A stretch of DNA of 64,000 nucleotides from NCBI GenBank assembly GCA_025526995.1, contig JAHLKG010000008.1:434001-498000 (forward strand), in the 5' to 3' direction. The notes under the pieces are model-generated. The model was given only the letters and a program-made list of their open reading frames with translations. It searched no databases and was not told the DNA's origin. This document shows, piece by piece, positions 11,017 to 21,932 of this stretch. Each line of letters begins with the position of its first letter. The first letter of the stretch is position 1. A program made the translations under genes and the position numbers. The DNA comes from Powellomyces hirtus. Taxonomy: Eukaryota > Chytridiomycota > Chytridiomycetes > Spizellomycetales > Powellomycetaceae.

Positions 11017-11021
11017 GAGGA
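11017..11021. repeat. Target-site duplication GAGGA, right copy
   Basis: Matches 5671-5675 exactly. Confidence 0.92.
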
Positions 11022-12440
11022 TTGCATATTCAACGTTAGTCTTCACATTAAATCCCAACTTGAAATCCCTGCTTGGAATGCATGACTACCATACTGGTAA
11101 CGCTAAGAGCTGAATTGGATCACATGTGATCATGTGATTGAAGAAAAAGTAGATAGTTTCACTTGAACAAGCAAAACCTTGCTGGTAAGACTAAAACATA
11201 GAATATACTTTCCCGCACCTACATCTCTGTGCATCTGACAATGTTACATCATCATCTGAATCACAGAAGCGCTCTGTAAACCCCCAGCAAAAGCAATACA
11301 AGAAGGGGATTCGAATCTTGGCCAATCTTCTGCATTTCTGATAAAGTACTGGAAATGCTGAAATCTTCAATATCTGGATTGCAAGTACGTGCACTGGAGG
11401 AGAAATCGCTAGACAGCCAGGCTCAAAAGAGCAAGTAGCAAAGAGCAAAAGGTAGTGTATTGCCAATAGTATAACACGGTAAAGTATCTCAAGTCTCTTT
11501 CAGAACAGGGGCGAGAGAGAGTAAAGAGCCCCCTGGCTTAAGAGCAAACAGGGAGAAGATAGCAGCAGCTCTGGAACAAAGGGAAATGAAGGAGAAGCAC
11601 AAATAAAAGAAACGCAAGTGGCCTAATGTGACACTGCAAGGTGAACAATGGGAACCAAGTGGGGCCTCTGCCACCAAGGAAGCGTGGGGGCAAGAGACTA
11701 ATCATGGAACCGTGTGCCACTTAAGTGCATAAGTGGCACAGTTTGTAGGTAGCGGAGTTGACAGAAATGGCCATGCACAATTCAAAGGCGAGTGGATGGC
11801 ACAGTATGATAGTGTTCAAGATAGAAGAATAAAAGCAAGGAATAAAGGCTTCTGAGTGACTGGCCAAAACCCCTTGGTATTCCAACAATCTGATCATGTC
11901 AATGAGGATATGTAACTTTGAACAATAGGTTAGCATGTCAAAGGTGAAGCAATGGTTGGGGATTGGATATTCCAATATCCGGAGTCATCAATGTTGATAT
12001 TCTTAAATGCAAAGAGATGTATTTATGTGAGTGTATTCAAGTTCTTAAGGTCTTAAACATAAAGCTTATCAAACAAACATATCTACCATTTCTTTTCACT
12101 CACTTGATGCAGTTCAAATCACTGGGTTACTGGTATGTTGGTCACATGTAACAAGCGGAAATTCAAAGTTAGGATTAAATGTAAAGATCAACGTTGAGTA
12201 CCAAGTCCTCAATGTTCCACTAGTGGAACCTGGGAGTCATTCCTGTTTTTATTTAGGAAAGAGCACAACTGTTCCCAAAACAACAATCCAATCAAGGGCG
12301 CATTTTTTGTCCAAATACAGAGTATGTTACAACGCAGCAGAGCTAGCAAACAGGCGGACATGCTCTCACTTATGGTAATTGCGATTTCGGGTAAGTAGTC
12401 TTTGGCAAAATTCAAGTGTGGTAAGAACACAAAAACCAAA
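11022..12440. other. 1.4-kb stretch without recognisable gene
   Basis: The first ~45 bp may continue the broken frame interrupted by element B. The rest is AT-rich with no protein-like frame. Two small palindromes are visible: TCACATGTGA near 11119 and GGATATTCCAATATCC near 11965. Confidence 0.5.
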
Positions 12441-12512
12441 CTCCGCATCAGGGAATCGAACCCTGGCCACCACGGTGAAAGCGTAGGATCCTGACCACTG
12501 GACCAATGCGGA
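12441..12512 (-). tRNA. tRNA-Glu (UUC anticodon)
   Basis: 72-nt cloverleaf on the - strand: acceptor TCCGCAT pairs with ATGCGGA, D arm around GGTCCAGTGGTCAGGAT, anticodon loop CTTTCAC with TTC, T arm GGTTCGATTCC. No intron. A short T run (GGTTTTT) just downstream serves as a Pol III terminator. Its body is close to the second tRNA-Glu at 50263. Confidence 0.95.
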
Positions 12513-12635
12513 TAGATGACCAATGCGCCTTCCAAGCTGCGAGATGAATGATCCAAGAGGGGCCTAGAAAGCGTTACTAACGCGGTCTATACAATTTGGC
12601 TAGCTAGGAAACATGGAGTCGGCAATTCACCTAGG

Positions 12636-12893
12636 CTACCCTCCGCAGCTTTTTCGATGGCGCAGTAGCTCCACCGGGGTGAAGACGAATGATTTGCGGC
12701 AGTGAGCACACACCATCGGTTGGCGCGCAACGCCGCTGGACGGAATCGACGAGCTTTCAATTGAGCATTCTTCTGTGATGAGGGGCGCTTGAGAGGTCGT
12801 CGACGAGGTGGGAGGTGACGACGAGGGGTTGGCCGCGGAAGGTGAAGAACGACTGAGTTCTGAGACATCGAGAGCATGGCGGCCGCAGGGCAA
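12636..12893 (-). CDS. Possible small zinc-finger ORF (5' end unknown)
   Basis: The frame ends with a C2HC-like finger: CAHCRKSFVFTPVELLRHRK followed by SCGG, i.e. Cys-x2-Cys-x13-His-x3-Cys, preceded by a Ser/Pro/Thr-rich stretch. The frame has no ATG and stays open upstream of 12893, so a 5' exon or non-ATG start would be needed. An ATG at 12877 exists only in another frame. The finger is the only reason to believe it; it may be an unexpressed remnant. Confidence 0.3.
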   Translation of the reverse strand: MPCGRHALDVSELSRSSPSAANPSSSPPTSSTTSQAPLITEECSIESSSIPSSGVARQPMVCAHCRKSFVFTPVELLRHRKSCGG

Positions 12894-13119
12894 CGCTACT
12901 CTCGCGCGTATCTTTCGTGTCAGCGTTTTCGGCGTAGGGACGAAGTAACGAATATTGGGGGTCAGCGGGACCGCCGCGGACGGATTATTTTCTGTGGCGT
13001 AGGGATCATATCCAAACTAAATAGAAATCGCGAAGAGAGTTGAGTATTAAGCATGCGTTCATACAACCCCGACAATGCGTCGTCTCACCATCCGCGGGAT
13101 ATCCTGAGTCTTTAGTCGC

Positions 13120-16100
13120 TCAACTGTAAAAGTGGTTGGCAAGTCCAGAAAGTCCCCCAGTTTTGCTGGAGATGATGAGATCAGATCCGTCAGACAAATG
13201 CTCCAGAACGATGAACATTGCACGCACAACCGTACCAGAAACATCTTCCGCTGCCAAGTCCGCGAATGGGCCTATACCGCCCAATAAGACTCCGTCTTCC
13301 CATTCGTAGCGTACACGCTGAAGAGCAGTTGGAACGAAATCTAGGTCTTTCCAATCCGATTTCGTTGGCATGGTTGTTCGAGCACCTGTTGTTGCAGCCT
13401 GCACATCCCTCATGCTTGTTCCGATAATTGGCGCATGTTCTGTTTCCTCAGCGTGATCAACCGCGGGCACTGGCAACCTATGTGACACTTTCTGCGGATT
13501 CGCAAGGGGTGGCGAAATACGCCAGTCCAGTACATCAGTAAAGGAAATGCTGACTACACACTTGAAGCCAAGATAAATGATTCAAACCTCTAGTTTGAGA
13601 GCCACAATTCTAGCCCACGCAATGCGCAGAAAGCTGGCAAAGACCAGGATCGATCCAGCCATTGCAGCGTCCGCGAAATTCAAGTGCAGCCAGTTGTCAA
13701 TGACAAAGTGCTTGACATCGGGCGACACATCGACTGAAGGAGCCGCAGGTTAGGTTGTGTAAACTTCTTTCTCTGTCGCACACTTACTGGATTTTGCGAA
13801 CAGCAAACAGGCCCCAAGTGCCGGGACGCGGAGGACATTGATCAAGTAGGGTTTGTTCGTCTCCAAGAGCTCGACATAACACAACATCTCCGTCACATAA
13901 CTTCTAGTATGCAGCGTGGCGAGAGTTTCCCGCTGCCCTTCCATGGGTGATCGAATGTTTTCTGAAAACAGAGTATTTTGAGCATTTGAGTCGCAAGCGG
14001 GCCCTGACCCGCAGAGAGTGAAGCTCAGAGAAAGACCTTGAGTCTGTGGATACACCAGTTCCGGTTTATCGTAAAATATACTGGTAGGATGCATGGTAAC
14101 AAATCTGTGTGATGCACGATTAGTCCCCAAATCTCGCTGCCACAGGGTAGCAAATCCACGCACCGTTTTGATCTGGTATGAAAAAGCTGTTCACGGACAT
14201 CCCGCGTATGATTTGTATCATCTGGTACCGCTTGATGTGGATAAAGACCAGAGCATATTATAAGCTTGAGAATATTGATGTCGCGTTCACAGAGAGATCC
14301 CACGTCGGCCGCGGGAGTAAGAGCACCAACACCGTCGTGCCTCAGCGAAAATTCGAGGGCGTCTATGCTCATGTCCGCTATATCTGTGAGTGGCATTCAG
14401 ATATGGACATGCAACTCAGTAGGCGCCAGTATCAGTGAAACGCGAGCTGCCACCGTACCAGCTGATGGCCCAATCTCAGTGTCACTGCCAAACGCCTCGT
14501 CTTCCTCCTCTAACCTCAACATCTTACGCTTCCCACTGTTAAGAAGAAGCTTCTGTTGCTCCAAAAGCCTTCGCTGTTCCCTTCGGCGTTGGGCAGCGGG
14601 ATCCTGCATGGAAAGAGCACGCTGTGGTTGGTTCTCGCACTTGGGGATATGGTAGAAATAAGATAAAATTATTGCTTACCTTCCAATCAAGTTTCTTGGC
14701 GGCGCGATGTGGGCCGCTAACTCCAATGTCGTCAAAACTGCCCTTGCGCTTTCGGGCGTTCGATAATCTTGATCCAACCGACATCTTGAGAACATCACTT
14801 AAGATACCCTCAAATTGACTTTTGAGTTTCATCATTTCGTAGAGCCGCTGCTCTTCTAGCCCAAAGCGCCGACACCATTTGGATGATGATTCCTGCAACG
14901 GCAAAACTTCAACTGTCAAATTACCGACCACCGGACAGGGACACTATTGTCGAAAACAAGTAAAACTCACACCGCGCTCCGCTTTGATGCGCAGCCATTC
15001 TGTGAAGACGTTATGAAGTGTGAAAGGGTCACCATGCTTCGAGAAAAGTGATCTTCGATTCTGTCGTGTGAACACGGATCAGCTTCGGCGGCCAAGGGGG
15101 CGGAGCGCGGAATGAACTAACTTCCAGAGTATGTTTCTGGTTCTCTGGTATTCGCAGGAACGGGGACTGGACACTAAGTGCGGCCGCAACGATGACAATA
15201 GAATCAACCATGTCGCTGATCTGGGAAAGGTTATGTGAGCGAATCATGCACAGCGTTATTCCCCATCAGCCAAACCTACCGAAGCTAGGACGAGCATCTT
15301 AGCCAGAACCACGTCGAGAGGCATGACGGCTAGTATACGACCTAATGAAGTTATTTCCTCATTCCGGTCGAGAGCCGCAAGATCCTGAAGTCTTTGCACT
15401 GAGTAGGAGATGGCGCTTTCGGCTGGTCGTTCGATAAAGTCAAATGTCCGTGGATCACCGAGATTGTAAGCGCGAATCTGCAGGACCAGCGGCTCGAGCG
15501 GCATACGCAAAATCTCAGGAACAGGAAACTCATTGAAGCGCTCATATTCTTTTTTGGAGTACAGACGGTAGCACTAGAGTATGTGATTCAGAAAATTGGG
15601 CAGTTGTCTGTGATGGTTTTATAGGGACTTCTCACCTGCCCTGGCCCAGTACGACCCGCTCTTCCGGCTCGTTGTTTCGCGCTTGATTGGCTTATCCAGA
15701 ATTCGGATAAGCGAGAGAGGTTTGCAGCTGCATCAAAAGCCATCTCCTTGACTTTCCCTATTACATGACAAAAGCACATTTAGTGAACGTCGCAAAGTGC
15801 AATAGTTTCAAGTCCAAAACGACACCTGAATCAATAATAAAGCGGACACCATCGATTGTTACACTTGTTTCGGCGATATTTGTCGATAGAATGCATTTGC
15901 GGACGCCAGGTGGAGCAATATCAAACACCTTCTCCTGCTCCGTTACAGACAGAGAACTATGTAGTGACAGCACAATCCATTTCCTGCATTCCCGTCTCAT
16001 GAGCCACCTAATAATATAGACGCAACGATACGCAAAGTACCTATTATTGCTGGAGTACGCTTTGAGCTCTTCCGCAAGAAGTGTAATTTCGTTCAGCCCA

Positions 16101-18110
16101 CTGACGAACACCAGCAGGTCTCCCCGTTCGTGAGGAGGGACAAGCTGATCAATTCTTTCCAAAATTCTCAAATAAGGCGCTGAAAGGAATATAAGAAGCG
16201 GAAGCATTGCCAAAGGACAGCTTCGAGAACATCATCTGCCTACACACCTGCGTTGATCTTTTGGCTGCGCGTCGCAACTGATTTCCGCACCTCGGCTTTC
16301 ATCCGCTCGTCGAACAGTCGGTCATCGACAAGATTGCGATCCTCTTCGTCCACAGGGAGATACTCGATTGATACAGGATACATTCTCCCCGGAACCTGAC
16401 AGAGACAGTCCTTAGTCTCAGTATCGCGCCTCACGGAATACCCGCTCGCGATGAGGCATACCTCAATGACGGGCGCGTCAAAATACTCGCCAAACAGCTC
16501 CGCATTGATGGTTGCGGACATCAATATGATGCGAACATCCTCGCGATAGGACAGCAATCGTTTCAGTGTACCCAATAGAAAATCTCCTGTTCGTGCCACG
16601 ATAGGATTCATCAGTCACAAATATCCAAGAATGTTCCGACCCAATATTTCTCGCCTGTCATGTGTCGCTCGTGCACCTCGTCCACGACGATAACTTGATA
16701 CATTGAAAGTCGTGGATCACCAGAAAATTGACGAAGAAGAACGCCCTTCAAACATGGTCAGCTTTCTTTCCGACTTTGCGGATGTTGTGCCAGGCCCCTA
16801 CCTCGGTCAAGAAGAGGATTTTGGTTTTCTCAGACTTATTACCATCGAATCTTACTTGATAGGCAATTTCTGAACCGTACATGTTCATGCTCTCATAGCT
16901 AATGGTGTTTTTGATGAACAAAGAGTGGATACGGGAAATGCGCCAAAATTTTAGTGCAAATACCTGACGCGTCTGGCGAGACTCATGCACGCAATGCGGC
17001 GCGGCTGAGTGACGGCGATTCGATCGAAACCGGCCGCCAGCAAGTATTGGGGAACTCTGTGATTGCAGGGGTTAGCGAAGCGTGCACACGGAATGCCGAG
17101 TGGCTTTCGATTCACTTGCTGTGTGCTTTTTCCGGCTCCGGTGTCGGCTGAGACGAGACAATCCCTTGAGTACGCTGATTTCCGTTGCAAAGAAGTCTCT
17201 ATCATACCTGCGACCAGAACAACGCGATTGGTGGTTACTGTCTCTACAATCCGCTGCTCGAGTGCTTTGATGGGCAACGAGTTTCTGTCCTTTTTTGGTG
17301 TGACTTTGAGGAATGTAGCAGGAGAAGTCGACTTCTTTCGCTTTTGAAAGGCACGAACCTTCTCGATTTTGATGCGCAATTGCTCTTTCTTTTTATTTTG
17401 GAAATCAATGAACAACACCAAGGCATGACGAGCATCTTCTACGGTATCACGAAGAGGGACGCCATGCTTTTGTCCCGCTGCATTTGCCACGCTTGCTTCA
17501 GCCTGGATCTTTTTGAATCTCATGGCAGCAAACTTGGTATAGAAGTCTGAGCAGAGATAATAGCATAAGGATTCAAGCAACTGGCGATGAGGGGCGATGC
17601 AAGAATTGTGCATGGTTGTGTATTGATAAAAGTTCCACGGGGTAAAGTACATATCGGATTGTCCCCTTGGCCAGCAGCCGTCTCCCCCTCCCCATAGCCC
17701 CGTTTCTCAAACGCCGATTCTTCTTTCATCAACACCTGCATGAGGTCGCTGAACATACCTCTGAATTCTTCAAATTGCGGGCTCCCACGGCGAAACGGAG
17801 CCTCCCCGCCGCGACCGAAGAGGATTCGGTCTGCCTCCTCACTCCAGCCTGCTGCCTCATAAGATGGCTGTGAACCATCTCTAGTGTCATGATCCTTGGC
17901 CGAGTTGTCAGGCTGGCTCTGACCCTTGCCGGCCATGGTTACGACCTTCCGGGCGGCCTCGAGTTGTTCTTCCTTTGACGTTGTGGGACGTGGAGGACGC
18001 ATCCAGCGACTGCCTCGACGGTTGAATGGCTGCACTCGCTCTGCAGCTTCTGCATTGGTCTCTGTTCGCAGGGAGCCGTCTATGTTGTAGTGCTGCTGAG
18101 CGCCGAACAT
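13120..18110 (-). CDS. DEAH-box RNA helicase, DHX34 type
   Basis: ATG at 18110. Exons run 18110-17651, 17546-17208, 17147-17120 (28 nt), 17056-16964, 16898 onward, and many more. Helicase motifs in order: [14 protein letters not shown] (Walker A), [25 protein letters not shown] (DEVH box), [43 protein letters not shown]. The C-terminal part carries [23 protein letters not shown] and [15 protein letters not shown], a signature I associate with DHX34 rather than Prp2/16/22/43. In animals DHX34 activates nonsense-mediated decay by aiding UPF1 phosphorylation; that role here is inference. Two introns appear to use GC donors. The last exon is uncertain: the stop is at 13120, or at 13059 in another frame. 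Divergent from the GH16 gene. Confidence 0.85.
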
Positions 18111-18751
18111 GTCTGACAGGCGAGAACGGTGTGTAGGACACCGAAAAGCTCCTCACTCTTGTTCTGCTTATGTTCGGTGCCAAAGTCACCAGTTCCGCCG
18201 ACGCTGAGAAGCCACAGAACTACCAATCCGATTCTCTCCTGATGATTCAGTACCTGCCTGTGCGAGGTGCAAATCTTTGTGCGCAATCATCAAATGAGAA
18301 GTGACGAACATGGCACAGCGCACTCGTCAGCATGCCGTAAGCATGACTCGATTCCCAACCCTCAGTTGCGCCACGTGTTCGGTTTTGGTGGATCACTCTT
18401 CCCATTCCCAAACCCCTCGGATGCTTTTCCGTCAAAGGCCCATTTCATCTCGTCTTGTATAACTCAATGACTGATGGCTGATGGAGCCCCACCGCATCCT
18501 AGATACTAGAATCGAGTCTATGAGGTGCGGGTTATGATCAAAGGCAAATACGCCGGAAGAGCGCGCCTCTCATGTCAGCAATCGGAGTTCGGTGCCATGG
18601 AAGCACACGGCGCAGCGCCACAAACCTTGACCAACCTTCTTAACCACATTGATATAAAATCGCTCGCTAGTGTCGCCCCAGGAGGATTTTTTATGCTTCG
18701 CTTTCTCTCGAGATTTCCCAACAGATCGACGATTAACGAACGCTTGAGAAA

Positions 18752-21416
18752 ATGTTTCTTCTAAAGCTGACCTCCATGGTGGCGATGGCCGCCGTTGCCG
18801 CAGGGCAAACGATCAACCCTCCAGTGACCGGAAACTGCGTCAGCGGGACCTACCCAATGACGGACAAGTCAAAATGGATTCTCGACATTCCTTCCATCAA
18901 TAGGTTGCCAACGAATTTTTCGCCCAACAAGTACGAATTCGTAGCACAGAATAATGCCAAGAATATGAGATGGCCCGGGGACCGGGTATATTTTGACTTG
19001 AAAGCTCCTCCGGACAACGCAGTCGTGCGGGCGGCATGGTCGCGATACATGCTCTACGGCAAGATCACTGTTCAGCTAGCGTCATCAAAGGCCCCTGGCA
19101 TGTGTTCCGCCTTCATCACCTTTTCTGACGTTGAAGACGAAATCGACTTTGAAATGATTGGTGCCGCTCCGAATTCCGCCTATACCAATGTGTTCTACAA
19201 GGGCATTGCTGAATACACACATTCGACATCGGCGAACATTGGGGACATCTCGGCCCTCCATACCTACGAGATCGATTGGACTAGTACTGCGATCAAATGG
19301 AGTGTCGACGGCAAACTCCTTCGTACTGTTACACCTGGCAGTGAGAATGCAAAGAGTACAAAACTACCTAAAGGCCAAAATTGGTATGGCTTGAGCGTGC
19401 GCAGAACATCTCAATGACGAACGTTGTTACTCAAACTTTCCTCCATGATTTTGACAGGTTTCCGAACACGCCGTCGCTGGTGATGTTTTCAATCTGGCAA
19501 GGTGAGCACATCGTCAAATTCGGCGGTCATCAGAAAGTGTCTAACCATAAATTCATTTTCTTTAGGCACATGGGGTAAGCGACTAGCAAACACAGAGAGG
19601 GCTCTGCACTACTAACGCACATGAAAACTCCTCACTAGCCGGCAATGCAGATTGGCGCACAGCAAAGCAGCAGACTGCTTCGTTTAAAAATTTCAAGGTC
19701 CAATGCTACAATGACAAAAACCAGCCAGTCCCAGAATGGCCAGTAGGATCTTCCAAATACGTTTACGGAGACCCTGAAAAATCTATGAGACCATCCGAGC
19801 TGATTCCGGGTACTCCCTGCGCTAAGACGTACACCGTTGCTACTGGCGACAACTGTGAGAAGATTGCGACGGCCGCAAAAATCCCGGTAGATTGGTTCCG
19901 TGCCTTGAATCCCACCATAGATGTTCAGTGCCATAATATCTGGGTTGGGCAGGATGTTTGCATAGCAGCTGGCAAATTTGGTGCGACAACCACTGCGTCT
20001 CCAGTCGCAACTCCGGGTGCCCCATCGAAATCTTCTCCCGCTGGGCCCGAATCTGCGTTGCCTGACCCGAATGCTCCATGTGGAAAGACCTACACTGTTG
20101 TTGCCGGAGATACTTGCGAGAAGATTGCGACGGCCGCAAAAATCTCAATGGCGTGGCTCCGCGCGTTAAACCCCACTGTAGACGCCGACTGTTATAATCT
20201 CTGGGTCGGACAGAAAATTTGTGTGACACCTGGTACAGCTCCTGCAACAACCAGTAGCACCAAGGCTGCCTCCACGACACCTACTGCGGCTGCAGTCACG
20301 ACCCCGGCCGTCCTACCCAAAGCTCCCACCACTGCCCCGGTAATTGCATCGCCGGATCCGAATGCTGCTTGCACGAAGCATTACACTGTCGAGTCTGGAG
20401 ACACGTGCGAGAAGATTGCCTCAGCCGCGCAAATCTCGGTGGACTGGTTCCGCGCCTTGAATCCTGCCGTGGATGCCAACTGTTACAATCTTTGGGTTGG
20501 ACAAACAGTATGTGTAGCGGCTGGAACTGCTCCGGCACCGAAGCCCTCTGCAACGTTCATCCCACACTCGTATGCTGTACCCGGATGTGTCCAGCAATAC
20601 TCTGTCGCTAAGGACGACTACTGTTACAAGATCTCCGACAGCTTTGGACTCTCCTTGCAGCAGTTTTATGCGATTAATAAGGCAGACCTCAATTGCGACA
20701 AGCTCGAGGAAGGCCAGCTTGTTTGTGTCAAAGCACCGGGCGCATCTCCCCCAGCCCCAGCCACCAGTGCAAAGGCTACCACGCCCAGTGTCGCTACGTC
20801 CAGTCGTTCCATTCCGGCCGCGACGGTCAAGACTGGCACAATCAAAATTGCCGCACCCAGCCCCGCCACAACTCCGAAGACCACTGCAGCGCCGGTTCCA
20901 CCGGCCCCCACAGTGGCAACTGCTGCTTCAGAGTGTACGAGGTACTATGTCACCTGGGGCATTGAATCGTGCCAAACAATTGCAAGAGCGATTGGAGCCA
21001 CTATGACACAGTTCGTGAAAATGAATCCCCATCTGAGCCCGAATTGTCCCGTCCTTCCAAGAGGGACCAAGGTTTGCTTGAGAAGCTCCACTTTTGGCAA
21101 ACGTGACAGTTCAGAGGAGATTCCCCTCGAGGAGAAAATTCCGGCCAGGCGATCCTGCAATCTTGATACTGCAGAGGAAGGCGACTCTTGCGCGCACCTT
21201 GTAAGGAGTTTTCTGAAGACAGGAAATCATCTCTCCCGTCAGGTCACTTACATTGTCCATTCTTGCTTCTTCATTTTCCAGGCCATTCGTAATGACGTTA
21301 CCGAAGCAGAAGTCATGGCTTGGAACCCCGGCAAATGCGAACCTGAAGTTGGAGATATACTTTGCGTATCTGAACCAGTCATCAAGCGGAAGAGGAGGGA
21401 CTTTGATGAACTCTAA
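18752..21416 (+). CDS. Secreted GH16 wall transglycosylase-like enzyme with six LysM modules
   Basis: Exons 18752-19383, 19458-19501, 19566-19574 (9 nt), 19639-21200, 21282-21416 give about 793 aa. Signal peptide to about residue 18. GH16 catalytic motif DEIDFE at residues 129-134 (nucleophile Glu130, acid/base Glu134), as in fungal CRH-type chitin-glucan transglycosylases. Then come six LysM (CBM50) modules separated by Pro/Thr/Ala-rich linkers. The first three are near copies (CEKIATAAKI, WFRALNP, WVGQ-VC); the fourth to sixth diverge. Each has three or four Cys at fixed places, suggesting disulphides. LysM binds chitin, so the enzyme is probably held on wall chitin while remodelling it. 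No GPI tail or membrane anchor is visible; the end is basic (VIKRKRRDFDEL). The last intron (81 nt) is in frame and could be retained. Confidence 0.88.
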
Positions 21417-21932
21417 GCAACGCGTGGAAAAAAAGCTACGGCTCCACGCTGGATAGGAGGAAACCTGACCTTTCTCAATGCTTGTAGACGTACAAGGCCC
21501 TAAGTAAATAATCTATTTTCAGCTGAGATCTTTGCTTATTTCCATTCCGCATTTAAAGTTTGAGGATCATGCGCTTGGGACGTGTCAACTTCTGACCACC
21601 AGACGCACGGCCTTCTCTACATCTGCTTGCAAAAGTACTCGAGTCTCGGTTCTTTGCCCAGAAACCAACATGATGCTTTTCAAGGACCCATCCATGTCTG
21701 TTATCCCCTTGGCCAAGCAAATCAATCTACAGTATTCAAGCACGCATGGTCTTCAGTCGGGCACTGCGCGCGCGCGCGTCCCAAGTCGCGTTCGACTTCT
21801 GCGCGTCAGTTGCGTTGGCAGGACACATCGTCGAACTTGACATTTCATCGCTGTCGGCTGTCTGGCGCAAGCATATAATATTGTTTTCATCTACATAGTT
21901 CAACTCTATTTGACTACGGTGTAGCAAATAGG
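21417..21932. other. Intergenic region between GH16 and PCM1-like genes
   Basis: No gene seen. Contains a GC alternation (GCGCGCGCGCG) near 21767. It should hold the 3' end of the GH16 transcript and the promoter of the next gene. Confidence 0.5.

Noticed and set aside
11191..12556. Several 60-115-codon frames around the tRNA-Glu(UUC)
   Set aside because: One overlaps the tRNA itself; others lack ATG or any protein character.
21765..21780. GC alternating run
   Set aside because: Simple sequence only; no link to a gene or element.
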